Source of the DNA: Arthonia radiata
Lineage: Eukaryota > Ascomycota > Arthoniomycetes > Arthoniales > Arthoniaceae
Assembly: GCA_002989075.1 (NCBI GenBank)
Contig: PSQN01000017.1
Coordinates: forward strand, 1,736,001 to 1,800,000
Length of the DNA: 64,000 nucleotides
Direction of reading: 5' to 3'
Shown: positions 20,901 to 31,618 of the stretch, one piece after another
How the letters are laid out: the number at the start of each line of letters is the position of its first letter
Position numbering within the stretch: position 1 is the first letter of the stretch
The notes under the pieces: model-generated
What the model was told of the DNA's origin: nothing
Seen by the model: only the letters and a program-made list of their open reading frames with translations
Database searches by the model: none
Program-made: the position numbers and the translations under genes

Positions 20901-22307
20901 ATGCGCCATTCACTCGCTACCATGTCGCGCGCACTCTACCTCCTGGCTATCATCGCCCTCCTCATCGCGCTCGTCACAGCCGCTCCAACAATCCACGCCG
21001 AAGCCATCTCCCCCAGCTCCAAGACCATTGCGCCCGTCCAAGACACTGGCGACTTCGCTGATCTCCTCGACTCCGCCGCCGACACCGCGCCGCCAATCCC
21101 CTCGCGCATCCCCACCAAAGACGAAACAGCCACCCAACTCAATGTCTACAAAACACAACCGCTCACCCTCGCGCATGGCGTCGAAAACATCCTCGACCGC
21201 TTCGGTCTCGGCGCGCAGACGAACGTCATCCTCGACTCCCTCTGCCTGCTGGCCTACGCCTACCTCCTCCGCCTGACCTCTCGCTCCTCGAAATACATCA
21301 TGGAGCTTACGCAATTCCTCGGCTTCTTCCTCTTCCCGGCCCTGCCCTTCATTCAATGCGCCAACAACGCCTTCCGTACACTCTCAAACACCCTCCACGA
21401 CGGCTCTAGCGGCATCCGCCATACCCTCTCCTGCCTCACCGGCCACTACGCCACCACATTTACCACCCTCCCCTCCCCGCTCTCCCCCATCGGCGAAAAA
21501 CCCAAACCAGACAATATCCTCTACACCGATGACCTCCCAAAGATACCCACTATAACTCTCATCCGCCAACGCCTCACGCACATCCCCACGCACGAGCTCG
21601 AATCACCCACGTTCAACCACCTGCACAGCCTTCGACGTCTCGGCGGCTTCCTCCTCGCGGCCGTCACTATCGTCGCGAGTATAACTACACTGCACATCCA
21701 CCTCGACCACCCCGTCCGCTCCGACTGGGACTCCGTCGGCATCGCCTCGGACCAGCGGCACGGCTGGCTCTCCGCCTCCGCCACCCTCTCCTCCTTCCTC
21801 TCCGTCCTCGCGCTCATCACCAACTCCTCATGGAGCATCAAGCCCGACTTCGCGCGCCCGGAGACGCGCACAGGCGTGCTAGGCGAGACGGAGGTGTTCG
21901 CCGAACTCGCACTCGCAGCTGTAGTGCAGGATCTATTTGCCGGCTTCAGCGGCGCGGATAGCTTCGCGGGATACGTGGCGAGCGCGACGGCGAATAAATG
22001 GGGACTGCTGGTGCTGGTGTGCGTGCTGGGGATTATGAATAAGCGGTTGGTGTGCGTGGCGCAGTATTTGTTTAGTAGTGGGAGGGCGAAGGGGAGGAGG
22101 GGGAGTGGACAGGTGAGTAGGCCGGCGGTGGTGGTGGGGTGTTTGATCGTCATGGCCTGCGTGGGGGGATATCACGTCCTTGGCCCACTGATGGCGGTGA
22201 GGGTAAGGGGAATGGGTGGGAGCGTGAGTGCGATGGGCGCTGTTGTGGGGACTTCGAGTGGGAGTGGGAGCGGGAGTTTGAGCGATGCGTTGAGCGGGCC
22301 GGGGTGA
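20901..22307 (+). CDS. Secretory-pathway multipass membrane protein, unknown
   Basis: This is a single exon of 468 residues from ATG 20901 (a second ATG, 20922, gives MSRALYLLAIIALLIALV directly). The N-terminal hydrophobic stretch ends TAAP and looks like a signal peptide. Further hydrophobic segments include NVILDSLCLLAYAYLL, FLGFFLFPALPFI, GGFLLAAVTIVASITTL, LSSFLSVLALI, LLVLVCVLGIM and VVVGCLIVMACVGGY, so about six membrane spans follow. I recognise no catalytic motif and cannot name the family. The coding strand is strongly C-rich to about 21900 and then abruptly G-rich. The 3' end encodes a Gly/Ser-rich tail. Confidence 0.72.
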   Translation: MRHSLATMSRALYLLAIIALLIALVTAAPTIHAEAISPSSKTIAPVQDTGDFADLLDSAADTAPPIPSRIPTKDETATQLNVYKTQPLTLAHGVENILDRFGLGAQTNVILDSLCLLAYAYLLRLTSRSSKYIMELTQFLGFFLFPALPFIQCANNAFRTLSNTLHDGSSGIRHTLSCLTGHYATTFTTLPSPLSPIGEKPKPDNILYTDDLPKIPTITLIRQRLTHIPTHELESPTFNHLHSLRRLGGFLLAAVTIVASITTLHIHLDHPVRSDWDSVGIASDQRHGWLSASATLSSFLSVLALITNSSWSIKPDFARPETRTGVLGETEVFAELALAAVVQDLFAGFSGADSFAGYVASATANKWGLLVLVCVLGIMNKRLVCVAQYLFSSGRAKGRRGSGQVSRPAVVVGCLIVMACVGGYHVLGPLMAVRVRGMGGSVSAMGAVVGTSSGSGSGSLSDALSGPG

Positions 22308-22661
22308 GTGTGGAAGGGCGCTTTATGACTTATGAATATTGAATACCCGAGGAAGCGAAGATGTTAGGCTTCGTAGACGGATATGGAAGTGGTTGTGTGG
22401 AAGACACGACGCAACGGAGGCTCTAGAACTAGCTGTGCGATTTCAGCTCCATAGAAGAGAGAGTACACCATGTCAATGATTTGAATATCAGCTACTACTG
22501 CTGCTCAAAGACTACGCATTTCAAACGAGTGGTTTCATTCCTGACTACATAAGCCACGGCCCTGACTAGCTGACTAGCACGACCATGCTCGATGTTCAAG
22601 GTACGATGGAAAATTCATAAACAAGTAACTCCTACCACCACTATCTCGATCCGAAGACCGA
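22308..22661. other. Convergent 3' flanks
   Basis: This 354 bp lies between two convergent genes. I see nothing coding. Confidence 0.55.
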
Positions 22662-24491
22662 TCAACGAATCGTCATCCCCTTCGCGATGCTCGCCTTGGC
22701 CGTGCTCGCCGCAGTGGCGGAGCTGCTCGACGAGCCAGGCTTCTTCTCAAACAGCTTCCAGAACTTCAAGCTCTCATCTGCGGCAGCCGTTGCCAGCATC
22801 TGGCCATCTGGGCTGAGACAGCTGTGCAACACACGGCTTTCGTGCGCTGGAATCTCTTGGTTCTTGACGAGGCTAGGGTAGCTCCAGAGGCTGATGCTGT
22901 TGTCAGGGAAGCCAGAGCTGGACGCAAGCTCCTTGTACTCCTTGCTCCATCGCAGGCTGGTCACTTGGCTGCCGGTGTCGATAGAGTTGACGCGTGCGCC
23001 AGTAGTCGTGTTCCAGAAGTGGATGTGACGGTCGTGAGATCCACCGCCCGTGGCGAGCAGGTTCGTTTGCCATGGGCACCAACTAAGAGCCTTGACAGCC
23101 GCGCGATGGTTGGTCTTGGAAAACTTGGGCGCGTTGAGTGAGCGGGCATCCCAGATGGAGACAAGGTTATCGTTGCCGCCAGTAGCGAGCTGGGCACCAT
23201 CTGAGCGCCACTCGAGGCCACAGACTTCACCAACGTGGCTGACGAGCTCGGCGACCTTGTGGTCGGCGATGCGGACGTCGTGATTGTAGACAAGACCGGA
23301 ACGGGCGCCTGTCGAAAGCAAGTGCTTCGACCATCCCATGACGCCAACGCGCGTATCATGGCCGTGCATGGAGCGAAGCTTAGCACCTTCTTCGACATCC
23401 CAGATCTGGACTTCGCCTGTACCGAGACCAACGCCAACGTATGCACCATCATCGCTCCACTTGACTGAGCTAACATAGGTGTCGGACGGGCACTCAAGCA
23501 GCGGGTTGACCGTGCCAGACTCTGCTGACCAGACGTATACGCTTCGCTCAAGACCGATAGCGACTTGGTTGCCCGATGACCAGTCGAGGAGGTTCAGATA
23601 GTAGTCGTCCACCAAGCCAGGCGCATCCAAAACGCGCTCTGGTGCTGTGAGCACCCGGCGGCGGAACTGCGCTGCTTGGGCAGCTGGCTTGAGTGGGCGA
23701 TTGTATTGGCTTCGTAGATCAATTGGCCTCGACGACTCTGGCGGAGCGGGTTTGAATGCGAGAATACGGGTGTTAAGATTCACGCCGCAAGCATTTGCGA
23801 TTGAGGACTGGTAGGCCATCTCCTCAGGAGCGGGCTTTGTGTATTTTGGCTGGTCCTCATCGTCATTGAGATCGAGGCTGTCTAGAGCTGCAGCCGCGTC
23901 GTCAACAGAGGCTCGACCGCCGATGTCGAAAGCGCTTGAGCCCCCAGTGAGTGTGGAGTTGTCGCCCTTGCTAGACTTCGGACGCTGGGGGTTGTCGAGC
24001 TTTGCGTTTCCGGATATGAGGCCTTCACTGGCCGTCCGATTCGGAATGAAGCGATCTGCGGTATTAAATCCACTCTTGATTGTGGTCTTGGTCGGACGAG
24101 CCCGAACGCTCCCGTCGCGTCTTGATCGCGATGGAGTATGCTTGTTGGAGTGGCCAGTGCCAGTGAGCGCAAAGTCCGACTCTCGTTGGTCCAATCGGCG
24201 GGCGCCGGTATTGTGTCGGGCAATGTTTGACTTTGGTGAGTCCCGGACGTGTGTCTTTGCAGCAGACTTAGAGAAGTAACTTGATCGGTGACCGGTGAAC
24301 AGAGGCTCGTCGGAGGGCTCAGTGCACTGACGTGCGGGTGTGGCCAAAGAGGGACTCAACCTTGGTTCGCGGTTGCCATTGATACCTGATGTTCGTGGTG
24401 AGGGCGTCAAAGGCATGCGGCCGCCGGCGGTCCGAGACTGGAACATGCCGTGATGGCTTTTGATTGGCGTGGAAACTGCTGGAGATGCCAT
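22662..24491 (-). CDS. CDC20: Cdc20/Slp1, APC/C activator (WD40)
   Basis: This is a single-exon gene of 609 residues from ATG 24491 (MASPAVSTPIKSHHGM). The N-terminal half is basic and disordered, with MPLTPSPR and the C-box DRFIPNR at about 146-152, which docks on the APC/C. The motif SSRPIDLRSQYNRPLKPA and then APGLVDDYYLNLLDWSSGN mark the Cdc20 rather than Cdh1 lineage. Seven WD repeats follow (VWSAESGTV, IWDVEEGAK, IWDARSLNA, FWNTTTGAR, FWKLF). The protein ends with Ile-Arg, the IR tail that binds APC3 TPR subunits. It recruits securin and cyclin B for destruction at anaphase and is the target of the spindle checkpoint. The frame is open 24 codons further upstream, but the conserved N-terminus begins at 24491. 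Confidence 0.94.
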   Translation of the reverse strand: MASPAVSTPIKSHHGMFQSRTAGGRMPLTPSPRTSGINGNREPRLSPSLATPARQCTEPSDEPLFTGHRSSYFSKSAAKTHVRDSPKSNIARHNTGARRLDQRESDFALTGTGHSNKHTPSRSRRDGSVRARPTKTTIKSGFNTADRFIPNRTASEGLISGNAKLDNPQRPKSSKGDNSTLTGGSSAFDIGGRASVDDAAAALDSLDLNDDEDQPKYTKPAPEEMAYQSSIANACGVNLNTRILAFKPAPPESSRPIDLRSQYNRPLKPAAQAAQFRRRVLTAPERVLDAPGLVDDYYLNLLDWSSGNQVAIGLERSVYVWSAESGTVNPLLECPSDTYVSSVKWSDDGAYVGVGLGTGEVQIWDVEEGAKLRSMHGHDTRVGVMGWSKHLLSTGARSGLVYNHDVRIADHKVAELVSHVGEVCGLEWRSDGAQLATGGNDNLVSIWDARSLNAPKFSKTNHRAAVKALSWCPWQTNLLATGGGSHDRHIHFWNTTTGARVNSIDTGSQVTSLRWSKEYKELASSSGFPDNSISLWSYPSLVKNQEIPAHESRVLHSCLSPDGQMLATAAADESLKFWKLFEKKPGSSSSSATAASTAKASIAKGMTIR

Positions 24492-25325
24492 GCTGTGAAA
24501 TGGGCAGACTTTGCTTCGAAAGCAAGCTAATACCTCTAAAGAGTCTGCTGTTGATAGAACCACAAAGATGTGGTTTCTGGTTAGTACTGATGTCGGTTAC
24601 CAACAAGTTGTCGAAAGCTGTTGTATTGTGTTCCGGTGATCTGGGAGGTCCCAAGTGTCACAACTGAATGGATCCTGAGATGTTTGATTAGTAGTTCCTT
24701 TGACTGGTTTGCAGATGCCGGATATGTTGGTAAGCCGAAACGCCTGGCAGGGGTATCGAGGACAATCGGAGGGTCGATCAATGAACTGATTAAAGCATGC
24801 AGAGATCTAATGGATTGCAACGATAACAACTGCACAGGATGTGTGATGAGGTTGTTGAAGGTACGGAGTGCCGAAGCACAAGGTAAATGAAGGGTGCGGG
24901 TTTTAGAGGAGGGGGAGAGATATAGTGAAGAAGGAGTAATGCAGCTTAGACGGCCAGTGAAAAGGACGTAAATAGCTGGCGCTCATAGGGCTGAGCTTGG
25001 TAGTCAAGGGCAACCCGAAGACCGCTCCGTATCGGCCGGGTAATCAAAATTGCATTGGGTTTGGCGGCTGCGGCTACAGTTTTGGGACGAGTTTCTACCA
25101 CGAACGCTGGTTGCTCTTGCCTCACCAACGAACGTCTGTCCGTGACGCTGCGTCCCTTCTCTGACAACACACTGCAACCCTCATCATGAAGCTCTCACCG
25201 CCAAAGCCGTGCCTTTCATGGCCCCACTCTTCTTCTTGAGAGGGTTCCAAACTGCAACTCCAGCTTCCTCTACAACAACCCCATTTCGACAACCTTCACC
25301 AACTCTTTCGGAACGAACCTACGTC
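24492..25325. promoter_or_regulatory. Divergent intergenic region, CDC20 / Kelch-BTB gene
   Basis: About 0.8 kb separates the preferred start codons. If the upstream ATG at 25218 is used, part of it is coding. I see no other gene in it. Confidence 0.5.
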
Positions 25326-27395
25326 ATGTCTACTAGCCCGCTACACTCACGTCAACTAGAGAGCTATAAGCCTAAGATCATCAGCACCGTGGGCCAACGC
25401 CCTGCTTGTCTCGTAAGCGCTTCAGTGACTTATGTTGGTAACAACGAGATATACGCTTTCGGCGGATTCGACCAGTACACCGACGAAGTCTACAACCATG
25501 TCTTACGCCTGAATATCGAGACCAAGCAGTGGAACCTCGTCGACAACTATGGGGACATCCCTGGGGTGCGCATGGGTCACACCGCTACACCCTGGAAGGG
25601 TGAAAAGGTCGTGATATTTGGAGGTGAAAACGAGCACCGCTCATATTTGAACGACCTCATAATCTTCGATCTGAAGACCGCTTATTGGCATCAGCCCGAT
25701 CTCAATGGCATCACACCCAAGGGTCGAGCCCGTCACTCTGCTGTAATTCACGATGACAAACTCTTTATCATTGGTGGACTGAGTGGCCACGACAACAGCA
25801 CCATCCTGGATGACATGTGTTATCTTGATCTGAAAACGTTGACGTGGTCGCGAACCTGGCAGTTCGTTTCCCGCTTCGATCACACGTCCTGGATATGGGG
25901 TGGCCGACTCTGGGTTTTCGGCGGCCTCACAGCAGGCATGGAGAGAGCTAGTGACATTTGGTGGCTAGACATGAAACAGAGCCCAATATTCAATAGCGAG
26001 ATGGCAACGGGTGGCATAACTAGGCCGCCAACATCGGCGAGAAGTCCTCGTCCAACCGTTGCGGGAGCTACTGCTGTAGCGGGTGGTAGCACAGGCTATG
26101 CAGCCAACTCGAGCAGCGTGCAAGTTGCCCAAGCTTCCAGCGGAGCAGTGCGCAAACCGCCCAAAGCGCCCGGTTCCATCTCCTCGTTGACATTCCATTC
26201 GGGACCGAACATTCCCATGCAGACTGTGGGAACACACTTTCATTCCTACTCCTCCGGATGCCTACTCGACTTCGTCACACCAGCCATTACAGGAAACCTC
26301 GAGACCAGCCTTTGTGCCTTGGACTTTGAAACCATGAGGTGGGAGAAGCTCGCCGATGGGAGGGAGCTGTTCAACTCCAGCTACAGGTGGCACTATTGCG
26401 CGCTTAACCAGGAGGGCACACATGCGTGGCTGCTAGGCTGCCCAATCGATCCACCGCCCAACAACGCAGGACAGAACGGCGAGTATTTGAGTGACGTCCT
26501 CTCTATCGACCTGCGCAAGCTTGGCCTATTGGGTAACGACCTTGCTGTCGACTCCAGGAGCTCGGCCAGGCTGCCGTTATCTGACGCGACATCCTCTTCG
26601 TACCTCTCAGGCATTGGGGGTGATCTCGCGCGTACGTTTGACAATCCGAACAGCGGCACTGACTTCACTGTAACTGCTGAACCCGACGATGGACTCGACT
26701 ATGACGAAGACGAGAAGTCTGGAGTGGAGCCTATGCAAGATGTCTCGTCGCCAGAGCGTACAACCTCAAAACCAATACACGTGCATCGGCTGATCCTGGA
26801 AACTCGCTGGCCTCATTTCCATCGCATGATCAGCACACACATGTCCGAATATCACACGCGAAAGCTTCACATTCCCGATCCGTACCCCGTGGTACGTGCC
26901 TTTCTTCTCTATCTCTACACTGACAGCATTGCGACGCACGAGGGGCAGGGCCCTTCTTTGGATGATGTTGCTGGCATGTTAGTCATGTCCAATCTGTATG
27001 ACATGCCACGTCTGAAGGCTCTCTGCCGCAACCGACTTGGACGAGAGCTGGATGTCAAGCACTGCGCAACCATTTGGGACCGTGCCGGGACGGCCAACGA
27101 AGAGTGGCTCAAGAAGAGAGCCGCACGATTCTGCATGACACACTGGGGCCGCGTCGTGCAGACTACGGGGTTCATGAACCTCAATCGAAGCAGCATTGTC
27201 GAGCTTTGCCGAGAAGTTGATCTCGAAGGACGTGTGCTGGGAGCAGATGAGCTCGAGATTGTTGGCGGCCTGGGAGGAGCCAAGTTTGGTGGCGCCGGGT
27301 ACCCTCGCGAGGCGCGCTCCAGAGCAGGGGCTAGCTCCGGCAACCACTTGGATGAAGGCGACGAGGGTGACGAGGACGAGAACATGGATTTCTAA
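25326..27395 (+). CDS. ral2: Kelch-repeat and BTB protein, Ral2 type
   Basis: This is a single-exon gene of 689 residues from ATG 25326 (MSTSPLHSRQLESYKPKI); an in-frame ATG at 25218 would add 36 residues. The N-terminal half holds Kelch repeats: YAFGGFDQYTDEVYNHV, VVIFGGENEHRSYLNDL, LFIIGGLSGHDNSTILDDM and LWVFGGLTAGMERASDIWW. A Ser/Thr/Ala-rich insert separates these from the last blade. The C-terminal part is a BTB domain: IHVHRLILETRWPHFHRM, LHIPDPYPVVRAFLLYLYTD, and the helical SNLYDMPRLKALCRNRL. The C-terminus is acidic. In fission yeast Ral2 has this architecture and is needed for activation of Ras1. That role is inferred here from architecture; a Cul3-adaptor role is an alternative. 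Confidence 0.82.
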   Translation: MSTSPLHSRQLESYKPKIISTVGQRPACLVSASVTYVGNNEIYAFGGFDQYTDEVYNHVLRLNIETKQWNLVDNYGDIPGVRMGHTATPWKGEKVVIFGGENEHRSYLNDLIIFDLKTAYWHQPDLNGITPKGRARHSAVIHDDKLFIIGGLSGHDNSTILDDMCYLDLKTLTWSRTWQFVSRFDHTSWIWGGRLWVFGGLTAGMERASDIWWLDMKQSPIFNSEMATGGITRPPTSARSPRPTVAGATAVAGGSTGYAANSSSVQVAQASSGAVRKPPKAPGSISSLTFHSGPNIPMQTVGTHFHSYSSGCLLDFVTPAITGNLETSLCALDFETMRWEKLADGRELFNSSYRWHYCALNQEGTHAWLLGCPIDPPPNNAGQNGEYLSDVLSIDLRKLGLLGNDLAVDSRSSARLPLSDATSSSYLSGIGGDLARTFDNPNSGTDFTVTAEPDDGLDYDEDEKSGVEPMQDVSSPERTTSKPIHVHRLILETRWPHFHRMISTHMSEYHTRKLHIPDPYPVVRAFLLYLYTDSIATHEGQGPSLDDVAGMLVMSNLYDMPRLKALCRNRLGRELDVKHCATIWDRAGTANEEWLKKRAARFCMTHWGRVVQTTGFMNLNRSSIVELCREVDLEGRVLGADELEIVGGLGGAKFGGAGYPREARSRAGASSGNHLDEGDEGDEDENMDF

Positions 27396-29524
27396 CGACG
27401 CATTGCATAACGATGGGTATGTGCATAGACGACTGGCGCTCTACTTTCCGGTTCTGGGAGGCGTGGAATCTGTAGCACAAGCATGAGCGGAGCTTGACTT
27501 GATACCCAACGGCAAATACTTCAATGATAAGAACTGAACTTCCCACTGGTACACGGCCATTATATATACCATGTGGTCATAACGGTGACACCCATGATAT
27601 GCATGCGTTGGCCCGAGAAGTACCATAGTACCTCATGTATCTGCACCGTTCACGGCTTCTACTGACACTTCCCCGGCGTCCCTTGCAGCACGCCGCGGCT
27701 AAGGCGATCATCGTGTTGAGAGAAGCTCATGCCAGCATTCCGATGCATCAATACTGATAGCTCTGGGGGCGAATTCCCTATAGATTGCCGTCGTACATGA
27801 ACTGTGCGGCGTACCGGGTCTGACTCGCGCCGTGCAGGATTAACAGTCGTGTTATAGATATGCTAAACGACGAAAGGCTTTCGTGGCGGGCCACGACTCC
27901 CATCTAGGAGAATTTGTCGTGGCCGGCCACATGCGGCTGAAGGGCGGTGATTTTGTGCAACCGGCTGATGTGCTCCCCCATGCTGGCCACGACTGCGTTC
28001 GACTGGTCAGCAAGCAAACCAAAAGTCAATTGTGTGGGTGCGACACAAGCCGTTGGAGAATATCGTCTCCGCAGTCACGACTCTTCCCAACGCAACGGCT
28101 CCTGCATGTTTCAGTGGCTGATGTAGAGTACAGAGTACAGTGCTCCCTTGACCACTACCGGCTGATTCATGATTCGCAGCCACGCAGCCACGAGGGTCTC
28201 GCTCACAAGGAGGGCGCTCTAGGCTGTCGAAGAGCAGACGCGGACTCTGGTACCATTGCACCATGTACAGATGGAGAGGAAATAGGGGTTGCGGTGCAAG
28301 GAGGAGGTTACAACAGCATGAGTAGGACTCTATCGCACACGGCGCGTCCCGAGCTTTGACGAGCCTACACATTACGCACTAATGAAGATCGTGACTCGAT
28401 GGTTCGCCGTTGCCAGCCTCACGCTTTTCCCTACGGCCTAGCGCTCACTACTGCACGCACTCGTTATTACCTTTCAAACATCCCTAGAATCCCCTCACAC
28501 ACCCTCCCTTCGGCTTTCTCGACCTACCCAGCACCCCGATAAACCTCAAACTTTCCTCAGCAACTCCCTTTCTGGCGTGCTAGCCTCGGGTTGGCCGTTT
28601 TCGGCGGCAACGCTGGTCACGATGCACGCGCATCCCATTGGCGCTCAAGACGCCCGTACCCCCAGCGTACCGATCAAGGTCTTCTGCTGCAAGCGTGACG
28701 CTCGAGCGGCGCGCTACTCGGTGGGTCTCACGCCAAATCCATTCGAGGTGAGGGGTTCATTGACCAGACCTCGTCTGTCGTCGCGGGTACCTGTCATCAC
28801 TTCACACCTCTGCCTCAATCAATAGAAACGCGTGCGCCAAACCAGTCGTCAGCTGGACAGCTCGCGCTGGTTCGATGTGGAAAATATCGCTTCACGGGAG
28901 CCAACGAGGTGGCTTTGGCCTGCCCCTCATGCAAAGCCGCCTGCACTCTCCGTTTTGACACCTCCATGTTGGTCCCAGCTTCCAAAACTCTCTCACCTCA
29001 ACCCCGTCAGACTGGCAATGCGTTCCACTGCATCCCGACTCATAGCCGCGACGCTACATCGTAGTCGCTTGCAGGTCTCCACCTCCAATGCTGCGGGCCG
29101 TCGCCGACGATCATTTTGGATGAAGCTCGCTTGATACGTCTCGTGCTTGTTCGTCGCTGCAGCAAAACGTTCGCCTACCCGAACGAGACACCTTCCGTTC
29201 CACCTCTATCGTTGAAAGTTTGAATAAGAGATCACGCCAGTGGCTTGAGCTAACTCTGCAAACGTTCGACCTGTCCCCAACTCTACTCTTTCTTTATTTA
29301 CGGAAGCAATTTCCTCACTTCCGCACCTATCCTCGATGATCTACTCGCAAGTGTTTGTTGATCGTCGTGAGCATTCGAGGTGATGAGGCGCTGCGTAGGT
29401 GTCTATTGAGCTGCAATGCTTGCCTAATCGAACATTCTGGTGCTTTTTGGTACTGCACTCTAGACGGCAAAACACCAAGCTGCTTTTGCACCAGACTGCA
29501 CATCTCTGCTTTTACTATTTGGTA
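27396..29524. other. Gene-poor 2.1 kb region before the GT2 synthase
   Basis: No gene is supported. The longest open frame (27883-28359) begins at a GTG and has no recognisable sequence. Three GGCCACGA-type sites cluster at 27881-27992. From about 28400 the plus strand becomes C/T-rich, which would suit a long leader for the GT2 gene. Confidence 0.5.
27881..27992. repeat. Cluster of GGCCACGA inverted sites
   Basis: TCGTGGC-GG-GCCACGA (27881-27896) is an inverted repeat. GTGGCCGGCCAC (27919-27930) is a perfect palindrome preceded by TC. GGCCACGA recurs at 27985-27992. The spacing is irregular, and a protein-binding role is only a guess. Confidence 0.55.
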
Positions 29525-31618
29525 ATGGATTGGCAATTTCTGGCATTCGTGGCGTTGTGGTATGTGAAGCACCGGTGCTACATGAGGCTCCTGCCTTGCA
29601 CGGCTGTACTCCCAAGCTGACTACCTCAGGCTTTACCGATACACACGATTAATAGTCAACTGCTTTTCGCACTGGACCTTCAGACCAATATCCAAACCTG
29701 ATGATCCCAGGTTGGGCCCGGAGGACGTCACCATCATCGTTCCCACCCTCGACGGCGACAGCGATCGACTGAGGACGATGGTACAATCGTTGCTGGCCAA
29801 TCGCCCGGCTGAAATCATTCTGGTGACAATCGATCGCAATTACAAACGGGCTTTCCGCTTGGCTACCGACCTAGGCTCCAACAAAGTGCGAGTGATGAGC
29901 AAGCTCCATGCCAACAAACGCCTGCAGATGTGCCATGCAATCCCAGAGGTAAACACCGCTATTACCGTCCTCGCCGACGACGACGTCTGGTGGCCATCGA
30001 CCATCCTCGAATGGATCCTAGCACCGTTCGACAAGGATCCCAAGATGGGTGGCGTAGGGACATGTCAACGCCTAGAGAGAGCGGTCAATCCCAGCTTCTC
30101 ACAACGTTGCTGGAACTTTCTGGGAGCCATCTACCTCGAACGACGCAACTTCGACATCTCCGCATGCACACATATCGACGGGGGTGTCCCGTGTATGTCG
30201 GGCAGGACGGTGGCCTACCGTACAAGTATTTTGCAGAACGCAGACTTTCAGCACGAGTTCACGCATGAGACTTGGCGCACCTACACGCTCAATGCGGATG
30301 ACGACAACTTTATCACGCGATGGATGGTATCCCACGGTTGGAACACTTATGTGCAGTATCACAAGCAAGCGGAGCTCACCACCACGCTCGAAGATAACCC
30401 CCAGTTTCTTAAGCAGTGCCTGCGGTGGTCAAGGAGCAACTGGCGCAGCAATCTGAAGAGCATGTTTGTTGAGAGGCACATCTGGAGGTGAGTGATTTTG
30501 ATTCCGTGTCTCACCGACCTTCTGGCCCCGACGCGGCGAGCGCTTCACATGCGCCGGGAACGCTGTCGAGCTCCTGAGTCAAGTCGATCGTCAAGCCGTG
30601 GCAGACCATCGCAGTTCACGCTAACAAAGTTTCTTCCATCGTTCTAGGCGACAACTCTGGAGCACCTATGCTGTTCACCTTACCACCTTGACAGCTTGGT
30701 CGGCGCCGAATGACGCGCTCCTGTTCTGCTTGCTATGGCGTGCAGGAGAACAGTGGGCGCCAGCAACGAGATTCTACGCCATGCTAGCGCTGTCCATGTG
30801 GATGCTGCTGGCCAAATCCATCAAGCTGGTCGGCCACTTCATCCGCTATCCGGTCGACATCTTCTTCCTTCCACTCTCGATCCTGTTCGGCTACGCCCAC
30901 TGCTTCCTCAAGTTCTACGCAATGTGCACTACACACATCGTAAGTCCACCAAATTTCCTTGATCGGCAGATGAGCCAAACAAGGTTCCACCAGAGCTCTT
31001 CTGGACCTGTGTCAGCTGAGACAGCTGAGAGTTTGAGGAAAAGTACTGGCGTAGTCATCCCACCTCTCCCTGTCTTGCCCCACTTTGTCCCCTCTGCCAG
31101 AGTTTGGTTCATCTACCGGCGCACATTTTGTACCACGGTCGAGATCAGCGCTTGTTTTCTCGGCGTCCCCACCTGTTCGCTTGAACGGGAACTCATCATT
31201 TCTCGAAGACGCTCGCTCAATGTTCCTCTTTGCCTACCACCCTATTTCCTTGCGACAGCTGCTGACTGAATCTGCCACGTAGACAACCTGGGGCAGTCGA
31301 CAGAACGCTGACGCGGACGACAACTATCGCATGATCCGTTTACCGTCATACTCCCTCGAAGACGATACCATCTTCTCACCACTTCTCAAGCCTCACAGGT
31401 CTACAGAAGGCGATACCGTCAGCTCGCCGCCTTCGAAAACTTTCTACCACTTAGAAGACGACATTTCCACCGTGGTATCGCCCAAATCCCTGTGTTACAC
31501 CGAAGATAATACAGCGTCTTTGCCGCCATCGAAGCGGTCTTGGAAAGTTCCTTATCGCGACTGCAAGAGCGATATAATGTTCGCCAAGCCCTCTCGATGC
31601 GCCACAACCCTTGTCTGA
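29525..31618 (+). CDS. Family 2 glycosyltransferase, Cps1-like polysaccharide synthase
   Basis: Four exons fit: 29525-29559, 29630-30487, 30648-30939 and 31283-31618, giving 506 residues. Exon 1 and the start of exon 2 encode a membrane segment (MDWQFLAFVALWLYRYTRLI). The GT2 domain has VTIIVPTLDGD, the substrate and metal motif VLADDDVWWPS, the acceptor motif NADDDNFITRW and the product-binding Q-x-x-R-W in QCLRWSRSNWRS. Two or three membrane spans follow (FYAMLALSMWMLLAKSI, DIFFLPLSILFGYAHCF). The order matches the hyaluronan-synthase-like Cps1 family, processive enzymes at the plasma membrane; the sugar is unknown. The last intron is unusually long (343 nt). The C-terminal tail, encoded by exon 4, contains four 16-residue repeats. 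The gene lies between two gene-poor stretches. Confidence 0.85.
31358..31549 (+). repeat. Four-unit 48-nt repeat in the GT2 tail
   Basis: Units start at 31358, 31406, 31454 and 31502, each with GAAG followed by a GAY-type codon, exactly 48 nt apart. They encode Glu-Asp/Gly-Asp/Asn-x-[Thr/Ser], then a Ser/Pro-rich part ending in Pro-x-Ser-Lys or similar. The units have diverged at the DNA level, so the array is not recent. Confidence 0.8.

Noticed and set aside
21521-22175. Minus-strand open frames of 210 and 80 codons
   Set aside because: They are antisense to the multipass membrane protein and reflect its skewed composition; no recognisable motif.
27883-28359. 158-codon plus-strand open frame
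   Set aside because: It starts at GTG, has no homology I recognise, and lacks splice partners.
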